A stretch of DNA of 35,555 nt from Patescibacteria group bacterium. GTDB lineage: Bacteria; Patescibacteriota; CPR2; UBA1875; JAMCYV01. The number at the start of each line of letters is the position of its first letter. Positions within the stretch are counted from its first letter, which is position 1. The translations under genes and the position numbers were made by a program. The stretch is from assembly GCA_023473595.1 (NCBI GenBank), contig JAMCYV010000032.1, positions 1-35,555 on the forward strand, read 5' to 3'. The notes beneath the pieces were generated by a model. It had not been told where the DNA came from and ran no database searches. It was given only the letters and a program-made list of their open reading frames with translations. Below are positions 18,479 to 26,959 of the stretch, piece by piece.

Positions 18479-18508
18479 ATCCCCCGCTCTTTTTTCTTCG
18501 GGAGATTT
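18479..18508 (-). terminator. Intrinsic terminator after the def/HD genes
   Basis: Minus: AATCTCCCG-loop-CGGGGGATTTTT. Confidence 0.6.
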
Positions 18509-18529
18509 TCTAGTTCCTTATTTAGCTAT

Positions 18530-19093
18530 TTATTTTTTTGATTCCTCTAGTTTTCGAATTGCGTCTTCATAGAAAGGCTTGGCAAGCTCCTTGGCTTTTT
18601 TTGAAGTGATTCTATTGTACATCCAATCAACCTTTCTTTGTACTTTACTTGGATTATCTGTAAATCTTTTTATAATTCCTAGATATCCTTTACCTTTAAA
18701 GAAGCTTAAGCTATCTGCATCCTTTAAAAGATTTTCTTCTTTATTACCGCCTATCTCATGCTTTGAAATCAAATTTGCTACCTCTTTAATAAATCGAGGA
18801 TCGGTTTTTAAATCATTTAAGTAATCGCTAATAATTTTGGCACAAGTTGTTTGATGGTAGTCTAAATAGTCAGGATTGTTAAACTCTTTTTCAAATTTAT
18901 GGTTGATAAAAGCTCTGTCAATATCATGCGATACTGCAGCTATTAACAATGCCTCATTTGGGTTTGGCTCTAGTTCTCTTAAGCATTCAGCGGTTAATTT
19001 TAGGTGTATGGGAGTATGCCTATAAGGTGCATTTTCTTTAAATGATTCCTCAATAAACTTTTCAACTTTTTTATAAAGCTCAGTTTCGGTCAT
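18530..19093 (-). CDS. HD-domain (putative phosphohydrolase) protein
   Basis: 'RHTPIHLKLTAECL...LLIAAVSHDIDRAF' H...HD pattern; start overlaps def stop by 4 nt. Confidence 0.75.
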   Translation of the reverse strand: MTETELYKKVEKFIEESFKENAPYRHTPIHLKLTAECLRELEPNPNEALLIAAVSHDIDRAFINHKFEKEFNNPDYLDYHQTTCAKIISDYLNDLKTDPRFIKEVANLISKHEIGGNKEENLLKDADSLSFFKGKGYLGIIKRFTDNPSKVQRKVDWMYNRITSKKAKELAKPFYEDAIRKLEESKK

Positions 19094-19638
19094 TTTATTT
19101 TCCCTTCTTTCATCAGCTTTATGTAATTATTTCGGCTTAAAAGTTTGGTATTATCAGTTACTTTATCAATAAAAAGAATTCCCTTCAAGTGGTCGCATTC
19201 ATGCTGGATTACCCTTGCTAGAAGGCCGGAAGCTTTCATATTGAATTTTTTACCGTTTTTGTCGAGAGCTTCAACTTCAATGCTAATCGGTCTTTTGACG
19301 GGCCCGAAAAGTTTGCCATTCATAACACTTCCGCACCCTTCGTAAATTATTTCTTCCTCTTTTGAAAGATTTTTAATAATGGGGTTAATATAAACCCTCA
19401 AAGGGTCGATATCCTGCACTTTCCTATGTGGAAGCTCTCTTAGTTCAGTAATTATTATATTTAAACTATGTCCAAGCTGAGGGGCTGACATACCTATAAG
19501 TTTAGCCTCTTCAATAGAATCGCAAAGATCTGAGATAATTTGTTCGATTCTTCTTGTTTTTATTTCTTTCAATTGAACAGGGGCGCATTCTTTTCTCAAG
19601 ATTTCACTGCCAATTTGTGGAAGATCTTTGATGACCAT
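19090..19638 (-). CDS. def: Peptide deformylase
   Basis: 'IGMSAPQLGHSLNI' (GxxxAPQ), 'YEGCGSVMNG' (EGC(L)S motif variant), 'RVIQHECDHLKGILFID' (HExxH-like HECDH). Confidence 0.9.
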   Translation of the reverse strand: MVIKDLPQIGSEILRKECAPVQLKEIKTRRIEQIISDLCDSIEEAKLIGMSAPQLGHSLNIIITELRELPHRKVQDIDPLRVYINPIIKNLSKEEEIIYEGCGSVMNGKLFGPVKRPISIEVEALDKNGKKFNMKASGLLARVIQHECDHLKGILFIDKVTDNTKLLSRNNYIKLMKEGKIK

Positions 19639-19643
19639 TAAAA

Positions 19644-20249
19644 TTATTTTATAAGCTTTTTAATTTCTTTTATTAGATCCTCTTTTTTCTTGGTGCTGAA
19701 ATAACCTTCCACCTTACCTATTAACTTTTCGTTTCTAAAGAAAAGAAGGGTTGGTAGTTTAGTAACTCCGAACTTTTCCTTAAGCGAATTATCAGTCAAG
19801 TTAGTTTTGCAATAATTAATATCTTCCCCCTTTACTAATTCTTTAATTGGGATTGAGTAAAGAAGGCATTTTATTGAATCATTATCAAAAAGTTCGGCCA
19901 TCAAAGGCAATTTTGACTTTAAAATAAAAGCCTGAAGTTGTTCTTCTGGGACAGAAAAAGTTGATTGAACCGGTTGGGCGCCATATCTATCGATAAAAAG
20001 ATCGGAAATTTTACGAGGATCTTCATCTATCTCTTTTTGAATTGTTTTATATTCCTCTTCATTTTCAGCAACTTTAATTGCTCCGATTTCACATTGCTTT
20101 ATGCAGCTTTTGCAGCTTATACATTTAGTATTGTCGATAGCTACTGTTTTATTGACGTCATCCCAATACAGAGCGCCGATCGGACAGGCTGCAATGCCAC
20201 CGCATTCTTCGCTATTATCACAAATTTTGAAATTGATTAAGACTGACAT
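19644..20249 (-). CDS. 4Fe-4S ferredoxin domain fused to thioredoxin-like domain
   Basis: N-terminus 'CISCKSCIKQCEIGAIKV'; C-terminus 'LKEKFGVTKLPTLLFFRNEKLIGKVEGYFSTKK' thioredoxin cis-Pro region. Confidence 0.75.
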   Translation of the reverse strand: MSVLINFKICDNSEECGGIAACPIGALYWDDVNKTVAIDNTKCISCKSCIKQCEIGAIKVAENEEEYKTIQKEIDEDPRKISDLFIDRYGAQPVQSTFSVPEEQLQAFILKSKLPLMAELFDNDSIKCLLYSIPIKELVKGEDINYCKTNLTDNSLKEKFGVTKLPTLLFFRNEKLIGKVEGYFSTKKKEDLIKEIKKLIK

Positions 20250-20302
20250 TTATTCTTTTTAACATTAGTATTATATCAGAAATTTAAGCTTCTAAAAGGC
20301 TT

Positions 20303-20836
20303 TTATTTAATTAAAATTTTCCAATTATCCTTATAGTGCTTGAACATTTTATCAAACTCTTCTCTAGAGATTAAGGGAATCTTAAGACTGGCTAGTTTTT
20401 GCTTTAATGTATCTAAAACTTTGTCTTTTTCATTTTCATTAGCTAATTTCTCAAGTTCGATTATATAACCATAACCTTTAGTATAATCCAAACAGACCTT
20501 GATTCCCTGCCATTTGAAAGTGTTTCTAGTCCTGAACCACTTTATTCCAACCTTATAACCGAGAGCTAAAAAAGCTTGCTCTAACTTTTCAAAATCTTCT
20601 TTATCAAACTTGATTTCAATTTCTTCTCTGGCTTCATCATGAATCTTGCCGCTTTTTAACCATATTTTAGAAAAGTTATTGTTCTTTTGAATCCTCAAGT
20701 CTTCCTTGCAATCAAAATAATAAGTCTCTTGATAGTCTTCGCCAAGCCACTTGCCTTCTTTTTTAAAAAATCGAAGAAGCTTATGGTATTTATTTTCATC
20801 GATTAAACTTCTGATTTCTACTTCAATATTTTTCAT
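20303..20836 (-). CDS. CYTH-domain protein (class IV adenylate cyclase / triphosphatase-like)
   Basis: 'MKNIEVEIRSLID', 'EEIEIKFDKEDFEKLEQAFLALGYK', 'IKVCLDYTKGYGYIIELE'. Confidence 0.72.
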   Translation of the reverse strand: MKNIEVEIRSLIDENKYHKLLRFFKKEGKWLGEDYQETYYFDCKEDLRIQKNNNFSKIWLKSGKIHDEAREEIEIKFDKEDFEKLEQAFLALGYKVGIKWFRTRNTFKWQGIKVCLDYTKGYGYIIELEKLANENEKDKVLDTLKQKLASLKIPLISREEFDKMFKHYKDNWKILIK

Positions 20837-20850
20837 ATATTTCTTTTTTT

Positions 20851-20990
20851 GTCATCCTGAACTTGCCTGTCCGACCGAAGCTGGGCGAAGGCGGGATTCA
20901 GGATCTATAGATTCCGGTCCAATGACTCCGACGAGTATCGGACTCGCCGGAGATAAACTGTTATTTTTTAATGGAATAGTCCGGGATGAC
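20851..20990. repeat. Dispersed palindromic repeat (copy 1), GTCATCCTGAACT...AGTCCGGGATGAC, with two nested hairpins
   Basis: Terminal arms GTCATCCTGAACT / AGTCCGGGATGAC complementary at 11 of 13; nested CTCCGACGAG-tatcgga-CTCGCCGGAG. Confidence 0.8.
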
Positions 20991-21000
20991 AATTTTAGAT

Positions 21001-21057
21001 GTTTAACTGTTCAATTGCTTATTATTTACTGTTAATTGTTATCTATTTACTGTATAA
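21001..21057. repeat. Degenerate heptad array (TATTTAC TGTTAAT TGTTATC TATTTAC TGTATAA)
   Basis: 7-nt periodicity across 21023-21057, weaker upstream; runs into the dprA stop region. Confidence 0.55.
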
Positions 21058-22115
21058 ACCATTCCGCCGAGGTTTTTGACATAACCCTTGATTTCCATCA
21101 TTGTGAGGGCTGAAGAGACTGCTTGGGACTCGATTCCTGTTGTCTTTATAATATCATCAATGTGCTTTGGCTCGCTTTCTAAAAACTCAATAATTTTTCT
21201 CTCTTCTTCAGACTTGGGGTAAACTTTCCTGGCTTCCTTCTTTTGCGGCAGGTTTTTGAGATTTAATTCTTCTAAGATATCTAGAGCATTTGCTACCGGC
21301 TTTGCTCCCATTTTAATAAGGTTGTTAGGCCCAAAGGAGTTTTTGTTGTAGATATTTCCCGGAAGGGCAAAGACATCTCTATTTTGTTCCAAAGCATCTT
21401 TTGCCGTAATAAGGGCGCCGGATTTTTCTCCAGCCTCAACTACCAAAACTCCAAGCGAAAACCCGGCAATAATCCTATTTCTTGCCGGAAAATTCTGTTT
21501 TAAAGGAGCAGTGCCAATTGAATATTCGGAGACTAAGGCTCCTCCATTTTCTACGATTTGATTTGCTAAATTTGAATTGGAAGTTGGATATGGTTTTTCT
21601 AATCCGCAGCCTAGGATTGCAATAGTTCTTCCGTGAGATTTTAAGGTAGATTCGTGAGCAAAGGTATCAATTCCTAAAGCCATTCCTGAAACTACCGTTA
21701 CTCCGGCTTGCGCTAAACCTGCAGCGATGTCTTTTGTAGCTTGGATTCCATAATCGGTTGGTTTTCTAGTACCGACAATAGCAATACATTCCTCTTCTTT
21801 CTTAAGCTCTCCTTTGTAATATAGAACAAAAGGCGGTGAAAAAATTTCCTTTAATTTTTCTGGATAATCTTTATCAAAAAAAGAGACATATTTTATCCCT
21901 TGCTTTTCTAAAAGTTCTTCTTCTTTATCACAATCAGTTTTTTCGATATGTTCAGTAATTGCATAGACCAATTTTTGGTCTATTCCGGCTTTTAAAAGAT
22001 CAGAAGGTCTGGCATACCAGATATCTTCGGCAGATTTAAAGTACGAAAAAAGCTTTTTAAAAGTTATGGGTCCGATTTTGACACATTTATCTAGAGTAAT
22101 TAGATACTTGTCCAT
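21039..22115 (-). CDS. dprA: DNA-processing protein DprA
   Basis: 358 aa; Rossmann 'AIVGTRKPTDYGIQATKDIA', 'VVSGMALGIDTFAHESTL', 'GKSGALITAKDALEQNRDVFALPGNI'. Confidence 0.95.
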   Translation of the reverse strand: MDKYLITLDKCVKIGPITFKKLFSYFKSAEDIWYARPSDLLKAGIDQKLVYAITEHIEKTDCDKEEELLEKQGIKYVSFFDKDYPEKLKEIFSPPFVLYYKGELKKEEECIAIVGTRKPTDYGIQATKDIAAGLAQAGVTVVSGMALGIDTFAHESTLKSHGRTIAILGCGLEKPYPTSNSNLANQIVENGGALVSEYSIGTAPLKQNFPARNRIIAGFSLGVLVVEAGEKSGALITAKDALEQNRDVFALPGNIYNKNSFGPNNLIKMGAKPVANALDILEELNLKNLPQKKEARKVYPKSEEERKIIEFLESEPKHIDDIIKTTGIESQAVSSALTMMEIKGYVKNLGGMVYTVNR

Positions 22116-22214
22116 TATTCTTTATGCTTGACTTAATATAATAAGATTATTATATCTTTAGATAAAGGAAAATATAACCCTTAATACCTTTTTAATTAAA
22201 ATAGCAAAAAAGGG

Positions 22215-22243
22215 TTGACAAATTATCCCTTTTATGCTACAAT
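22215..22243 (+). promoter_or_regulatory. Sigma-70-type promoter driving the structured RNA
   Basis: TTGACA (22215-22220), 17-nt spacer, extended -10 TGcTACAAT (22235-22243). Confidence 0.85.
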
Positions 22244-22249
22244 CCTATA

Positions 22250-22480
22250 TCAGATTGAAATATTAAGTAATTTCTCGGTTGTGGGTTGAATCCTACATGC
22301 CAAGTTCTCCTTAAGTCACCCTCCTTTAAGGCAGAGCTTCACATGTAGGATTCTCCCTGCAACAACGCCAATCTAATATATATTGAGATTTGGTCAAACC
22401 TATAAGGTAGCTTGTTCGATTATAGGGAGAAATTAGAAATTAATAGTTTAGCGTCCTTTCGGGGACGCTAAACTATTTTT
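22250..22480 (+). ncRNA. Stand-alone structured small RNA, family not identified
   Basis: Promoter plus terminator with no ORF; P1 22268-22276/22427-22435; P2 22289-22299/22342-22352 with apical 22309-22314/22326-22331; P3 22368-22374/22386-22393; P4 22399-22405/22420-22426. Confidence 0.78.
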
Positions 22481-22481
22481 A
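22442..22481 (+). terminator. Strong intrinsic terminator of the sRNA, probably bidirectional with pth
   Basis: AATAGTTTAGCGTCC-TTTCGG-GGACGCTAAACTATTTTTA, 15-bp perfect stem. Confidence 0.88.
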
Positions 22482-22492
22482 TATAGTAAATT

Positions 22493-23038
22493 CTAAGTGC
22501 TTACGTTTTTTATACCTTCCTTAAGAGATTTCTTTATTAATTTAATAGTTTTTTCGATTACTTCGTTTAGCATTCCTAGCTCTTCTTTATCGAACTTTTG
22601 CAAAACAAATTTCTCTGACGGCATAGTATCTGCTTTTTCATTCTTAATTCCTACTCTGAATCTTGGGAAACGTTCTGTACCTAAAAAATTTATCACCGAA
22701 ATTACCCCCTTGTGTCCACCGGCACTTCCCCCTTCTCTGACTCTTATGGTACCTAAATTAAGGTCGATATCGTCGTGAACCACCCAAACCCTATCGGTTG
22801 GAATATTTAAGAATCCGACAAAATTTCGAACTGCTTCGCCTGATTTGTTCATATAAGTTTGGGGTTTAATGAGCATGACATCCTGGCCTTCAATGTAGGT
22901 ATGACAGATCTCGGCTTTGAATTTCTTTGAGTATTTCCAGCTAGAATCAGCTAATCTATCCAAGATCATAAAACCGACATTGTGTCTGGTCTTTTCGTAT
23001 TTTTTATCAGGATTTCCTAAACCAACGATGATGTTCAT
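22493..23038 (-). CDS. pth: Peptidyl-tRNA hydrolase
   Basis: 'MNIIVGLGNPDKKYEKTRHNVGFMILD', 'KPQTYMNKSGEAV', 'VHDDIDLNLGTIRVREGGSAGGHKG'. Confidence 0.97.
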   Translation of the reverse strand: MNIIVGLGNPDKKYEKTRHNVGFMILDRLADSSWKYSKKFKAEICHTYIEGQDVMLIKPQTYMNKSGEAVRNFVGFLNIPTDRVWVVHDDIDLNLGTIRVREGGSAGGHKGVISVINFLGTERFPRFRVGIKNEKADTMPSEKFVLQKFDKEELGMLNEVIEKTIKLIKKSLKEGIKNVST

Positions 23039-24399
23039 TTTTCTTTCTCTCTAAACTCTATTTTAATGCTTGTGCCAGAAAAATCAAAGTTCTCTCTTAT
23101 CCTGTTTTCAAGAAATCTCAAGTAAGAAAAATGGATTTTGTCAGTTTGAGTGCCGAAAATGGTGAAAGTCGGAGGATTTGTCCCAGTTTGGGTTATATAT
23201 TTTAATTTTGGCTTGAAATTTTTAATACCGACTGGAGGATTTTTTATAACTATTTTTTCCAAAACATTGTTTAAGAAGTGAGTTCGGACTTTTTTGCTTC
23301 GTTCTTCAGCGATTTTTAATACAAGCTCAAGAATATTTTGGACATTTTTACCACTTAAAGCAGAAACAAAAACAAAAGAAGCAAAAGGGATGAATTCGAA
23401 TTTTCTTTTTAGAAGGCTTGTTAAGGCACTGATATTTAAATTAGGGACAGCGTCTATCTTATTTACAACTAAAATAATCCCCTTGTTCAAATCTTTAGCA
23501 AGTCCTGCCAAGTGCTGGTCTTGAGCCGTTATTTCTTCTGTTGCATCAATAACTAAAAGAATAATATCGGCTTCACTAGCTGATCTCATTGCTCTTAGGG
23601 CACTGTATTTTTCAATACTTCCTATTTTAGTTTTTTTTCCTGTCCCAGCTACTTTTCCAATTTTACCTCTTCGCCTCAAACCTGCGGTATCTACAATTGC
23701 GATTTTATTTTTATTAAAATTAAACTCGGTTTCAATAATATCTCTGGTAGTTCCTGGGATTTCACTTATCATTGCTCTTTCTTTTTTTAAGATAGCATTA
23801 AGCAAAGTCGATTTTCCGACGTTCGGCCGGCCTAAAATAGTTATTCTTATTTTTTTCTCTTCGGGTTTTTCCTTTTTCAATTTTGGGGCAGGAATTTTAC
23901 TTAATTCCTGAACTATCTTATCTAAAAGGTCGCCTGTGCCTTTGCCGCTTAAAGCAGAGATAGAAATGGGCTCGCCGAACCCTAATTTATAAAAATTTGG
24001 TAATGCATCTTGTTCTTTTAAAGAATCTATCTTATTTACAGCTAAAATTACATTTCTATTCGCTTTTTTTAATTTTTTAGCGGCAAACCAATCTAAATCA
24101 GTGATGTCTGTCTTTCCATCGGTTAAGAAAAGTATAAGGTCAGCTTCATCTATGGCTATTTCAATCTGGCTTTGAATATCTTCTTTAAATCTTTCTTCAA
24201 AAGCGTATTCTAAGCCTGCGGTATCTACTAAAATAAATTCTTTTCCTTGCCAATTTACAATTTCATATAAGCGGTCTCTAGTAGTACCGGCAACATCGGT
24301 AGTAATAGCAAGCCTTTCTCCTATCAGCCGATTAAAAAGAGTCGATTTTCCGACGTTCGGCCGGCCTATTATAGTAACTATGTAATTTTCTTTTTGCAT
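23035..24399 (-). CDS. der: Ribosome biogenesis GTPase Der (EngA), two tandem G domains
   Basis: 'GRPNVGKSTLFNRL' and 'GRPNVGKSTLLNAI' G1 motifs; 'DTAGLE', 'DTAGLRRRGK'; two NKID motifs. Confidence 0.97.
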   Translation of the reverse strand: MQKENYIVTIIGRPNVGKSTLFNRLIGERLAITTDVAGTTRDRLYEIVNWQGKEFILVDTAGLEYAFEERFKEDIQSQIEIAIDEADLILFLTDGKTDITDLDWFAAKKLKKANRNVILAVNKIDSLKEQDALPNFYKLGFGEPISISALSGKGTGDLLDKIVQELSKIPAPKLKKEKPEEKKIRITILGRPNVGKSTLLNAILKKERAMISEIPGTTRDIIETEFNFNKNKIAIVDTAGLRRRGKIGKVAGTGKKTKIGSIEKYSALRAMRSASEADIILLVIDATEEITAQDQHLAGLAKDLNKGIILVVNKIDAVPNLNISALTSLLKRKFEFIPFASFVFVSALSGKNVQNILELVLKIAEERSKKVRTHFLNNVLEKIVIKNPPVGIKNFKPKLKYITQTGTNPPTFTIFGTQTDKIHFSYLRFLENRIRENFDFSGTSIKIEFREKEK

Positions 24400-24433
24400 A
24401 AGGGTTATTTTAACATTTTTTGCCTTTAAAGTG

Positions 24434-24463
24434 AATAAAACTATTCTTAAGAATAGTTTTATT
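24434..24463 (-). terminator. 30-bp perfect palindrome, probable terminator
   Basis: AATAAAACTATTCTT|AAGAATAGTTTTATT between two minus-strand genes. Confidence 0.5.
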
Positions 24464-24492
24464 ATTTCTAGCTATTAAAGCTTTATATTAAA

Positions 24493-24786
24493 TTATTTGC
24501 GTCTAAGGTTCTCCCTTTTTGCTTCGTAAAAAGTTTTTAATTTATGAGAATTTTTTTTGATTATGTAATAAGCAGCGCCAAAAAAAAGAATAATTTTTAT
24601 CATAGCCTTTATAGATTTATAAAAAATTTTAACAACAAATCTTGCTGTTTTTAGAGAGAATCTTGCTAAGCTTTTTTTATCGATTTTTGTTTCCATTTTA
24701 TTTGCAAATATTATATTTATAATTCTATTTTTGCTAGTCAATTTCATCAGCGCATAGCTTCTCTTTCCAAAAGGCATTTTAGGCAA
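24493..24786 (-). CDS. Small basic single-TM hypothetical protein (start may be METKIDKK at 24696)
   Basis: ORF with hydrophobic 'AMIKIILFFGAAYYII' and basic flanks; no family recognised. Confidence 0.5.
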   Translation of the reverse strand: MPKMPFGKRSYALMKLTSKNRIINIIFANKMETKIDKKSLARFSLKTARFVVKIFYKSIKAMIKIILFFGAAYYIIKKNSHKLKTFYEAKRENLRRK

Positions 24787-24829
24787 AAATAAAAATTAAA
24801 ACATTGTAGAAAATGTAAAAAGCTCTTAA

Positions 24830-25723
24830 TTACCAGTTAAAATTTTTATTAATCCAGTCAGCAATTTTTCTTGTCTCACCGAATCTATCGCTGCTTCCCA
24901 AGACAACTATTAAAATTTTATTTCCTTTTTCTTTTGAAAGGGCTAGAAGGCATTCGCTTGCTAGAGGGGTGGAGCCGGTTTTTATTCCCAAAAATCTTTC
25001 TCCATCTAAAAGAATATTCGTATTTGTAAGATTATAAGCTGTGCCTGATTCCGTCACTGCAGTATAATTTTTTGATTTAATCGTTTCTTCAATTAACGGG
25101 ACTTTTAAGGCATATCTTGCAAGGTTTAGAAGATCAGTTGAACTTGAATAATTATCCAGATAATCCAGACCGGAAGGGTTTGTAAAATGGGTATCTGTTA
25201 GTCCCAGATTTAGGGCCTTCTGGTTCATAAGATATACGAATCTATCCTCATTGCCGGCAGTATGGATGGCTAGTGATTTGATGGCATCGCCTACAGAGCT
25301 TATTAGAGCACTTTTTATAAGCTCTCTAACTTTCATTTTGTCTCCAGCTTTAAGTCCGATTCTTGTTTCATCAGGATGAAGCGTAAGTTTAGGAATAGTA
25401 ACAATTTCATCTTCTTTGGCATTTTCCAAAACTATAACAGCTGACATAAGTTTAGTTACGCTTCCAATATAAAGCTTCTCATTAGGATTTTTAGCTAGAA
25501 AATTGTAATTAGTAGTGAGATCGACGGCTTTGTATGATTTAGCGCTTATTTCAGCAAAATTTTCCTCGGAGTTTTTATACGGCAAAGGGCTTGTAAGATA
25601 AAGTGGTGGCTCTTTTTCATTTATCTTAGAAATATCATAATTTATCGCATTCGGGATAAATAAAGAAATCAAAAAAACTGTTGCAAGAACAAAAAAAGCG
25701 AATTTTAAATCATTTTTAGTCAT
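24830..25723 (-). CDS. D-alanyl-D-alanine carboxypeptidase-like (PBP5/S11 family)
   Basis: 'GSVTKLMSAVIVLENA' (SxxK), 'FLGIKTGSTPLA' (KTG), N-terminal TM. Confidence 0.86.
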   Translation of the reverse strand: MTKNDLKFAFFVLATVFLISLFIPNAINYDISKINEKEPPLYLTSPLPYKNSEENFAEISAKSYKAVDLTTNYNFLAKNPNEKLYIGSVTKLMSAVIVLENAKEDEIVTIPKLTLHPDETRIGLKAGDKMKVRELIKSALISSVGDAIKSLAIHTAGNEDRFVYLMNQKALNLGLTDTHFTNPSGLDYLDNYSSSTDLLNLARYALKVPLIEETIKSKNYTAVTESGTAYNLTNTNILLDGERFLGIKTGSTPLASECLLALSKEKGNKILIVVLGSSDRFGETRKIADWINKNFNW

Positions 25724-26408
25724 TTTTTAATTTCTCTATTTCTTCCATTTTAAGCGGTCTGTATCCCCCTTCTTTTAAATCATTTATAATCAGAGAATCG
25801 ATTCTGATTCTCTCTAAATCCTTGACAGGATGGCCAATTTTTTCAAACATTCTTCTTACCTGCCTTTTTCTACCCTCTTTAATTGTAATCGAATAAGTGG
25901 TTGTCTTTAATTTTTTTATCTTTGCTGGTCTAGTAATACCGTCTTCTAGCTTAATCCCCTCTTCTAATCGTTTTAATTTTGAATCTTTGATTTCTTTCTC
26001 AACTTTTACCAAGTATTCTTTCTCTTTCTCGAAGGAAGGATGGGTCAATTTTTGAGCAAGGTCGCCGTCATTCGTCAAAATAATAAGCCCTTTGGTGTTT
26101 TTATCCAGCCGTCCTACAGGGTAGAGTCTTTCGCCCTTTGGAACCAAGCCAAGGACTGTTCTTTTCACATGGATATCTGAAACAGTGGAAGTATAGCCTT
26201 TAGGCTTATTTAAAAGATAATAAATTAGTTTCGATTTTCTTATTTCTTTTTCGTCAACAGTCACTTTATCTCTTTCAGGGTCGACTTTTATCCCGAGTTT
26301 ATCTTGAACTATCCCATTTACCATTACTCGACCGGCCAGAATTAGCTCTTCAGCCTTGCGCCGAGAAGCGACACCTGACTTAGCCAAATATTTAGAAAGC
26401 CTTTCCAT
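25716..26408 (-). CDS. 16S/23S rRNA pseudouridine synthase, RsuA/RluB family
   Basis: S4 domain 'MERLSKYLAKSGVASRRKAEELI', 'YPVGRLDKNTKGLIILTNDGDLAQKLTHP', 'GRKRQVRRMF'. Confidence 0.94.
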   Translation of the reverse strand: MERLSKYLAKSGVASRRKAEELILAGRVMVNGIVQDKLGIKVDPERDKVTVDEKEIRKSKLIYYLLNKPKGYTSTVSDIHVKRTVLGLVPKGERLYPVGRLDKNTKGLIILTNDGDLAQKLTHPSFEKEKEYLVKVEKEIKDSKLKRLEEGIKLEDGITRPAKIKKLKTTTYSITIKEGRKRQVRRMFEKIGHPVKDLERIRIDSLIINDLKEGGYRPLKMEEIEKLKND

Positions 26409-26413
26409 AAGAC

Positions 26414-26959
26414 CTATTCCCCAATCGACAACTTTTCCCTTATCTCCACAGTTTCTTCTATTTTCGGGAGCTGGTTCTCATTTTCCAAGCCCAAATATTG
26501 CAAAAATTCCATAGTAGTCCCATAAAGAATCGGCCGGCCTATTGCTTCTTTGCGTCCGACTTCTGTTATGAGTCCCCTTATCATTAAATTTCTAATCAGA
26601 GCCTCGCAATTTACACCTCTTATCTCCTCTATTTCCATTCTGGTAACAGGTTGTTTGTAGGTAATGATTGCCAAAGTTTCTAAAGCGGCTTCTGAAAGGT
26701 CATGTCTTAACTCCTCGTTTAAATACTTGGCAATGGTTTCTGAATTTTCTGGCGCCGATACAAAATGAAAATACTCGCCTTTTCTTATAATCCTTATCCC
26801 TTTTTTCGAGTACTCGTCAATTAGTTCCTTCATGGTCTGCTGAACATCAGTAATCATAGCGCCAGTAAGTAATGCCAGCTCTTTTAGGCTAACTGGCTTC
26901 TCAGCTACAAAAAGGATACTTTCGATTTTGCCTTTTAAAATAATTTGATCCCTCGCCAT
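26414..26959 (-). CDS. scpB: Segregation and condensation protein B
   Basis: 'KIESILFVAEKPVSLKELA', 'LSEAALETLAIITYKQPVTRMEIEEIRGVNCEALIRNL'; ATG 26959 preferred. Confidence 0.94.
   Translation of the reverse strand: MARDQIILKGKIESILFVAEKPVSLKELALLTGAMITDVQQTMKELIDEYSKKGIRIIRKGEYFHFVSAPENSETIAKYLNEELRHDLSEAALETLAIITYKQPVTRMEIEEIRGVNCEALIRNLMIRGLITEVGRKEAIGRPILYGTTMEFLQYLGLENENQLPKIEETVEIREKLSIGE

Noticed and set aside
22250-22480. Assignment of the structured RNA as 6S, SRP RNA, tmRNA or RNase P RNA
   Set aside because: No GGAAG/AGCAG SRP tetraloop motif, no tRNA-like ends, no RNase P GAGGAAAGUCC; branching does not look like the 6S rod. Left as unidentified because no covariance search could be run
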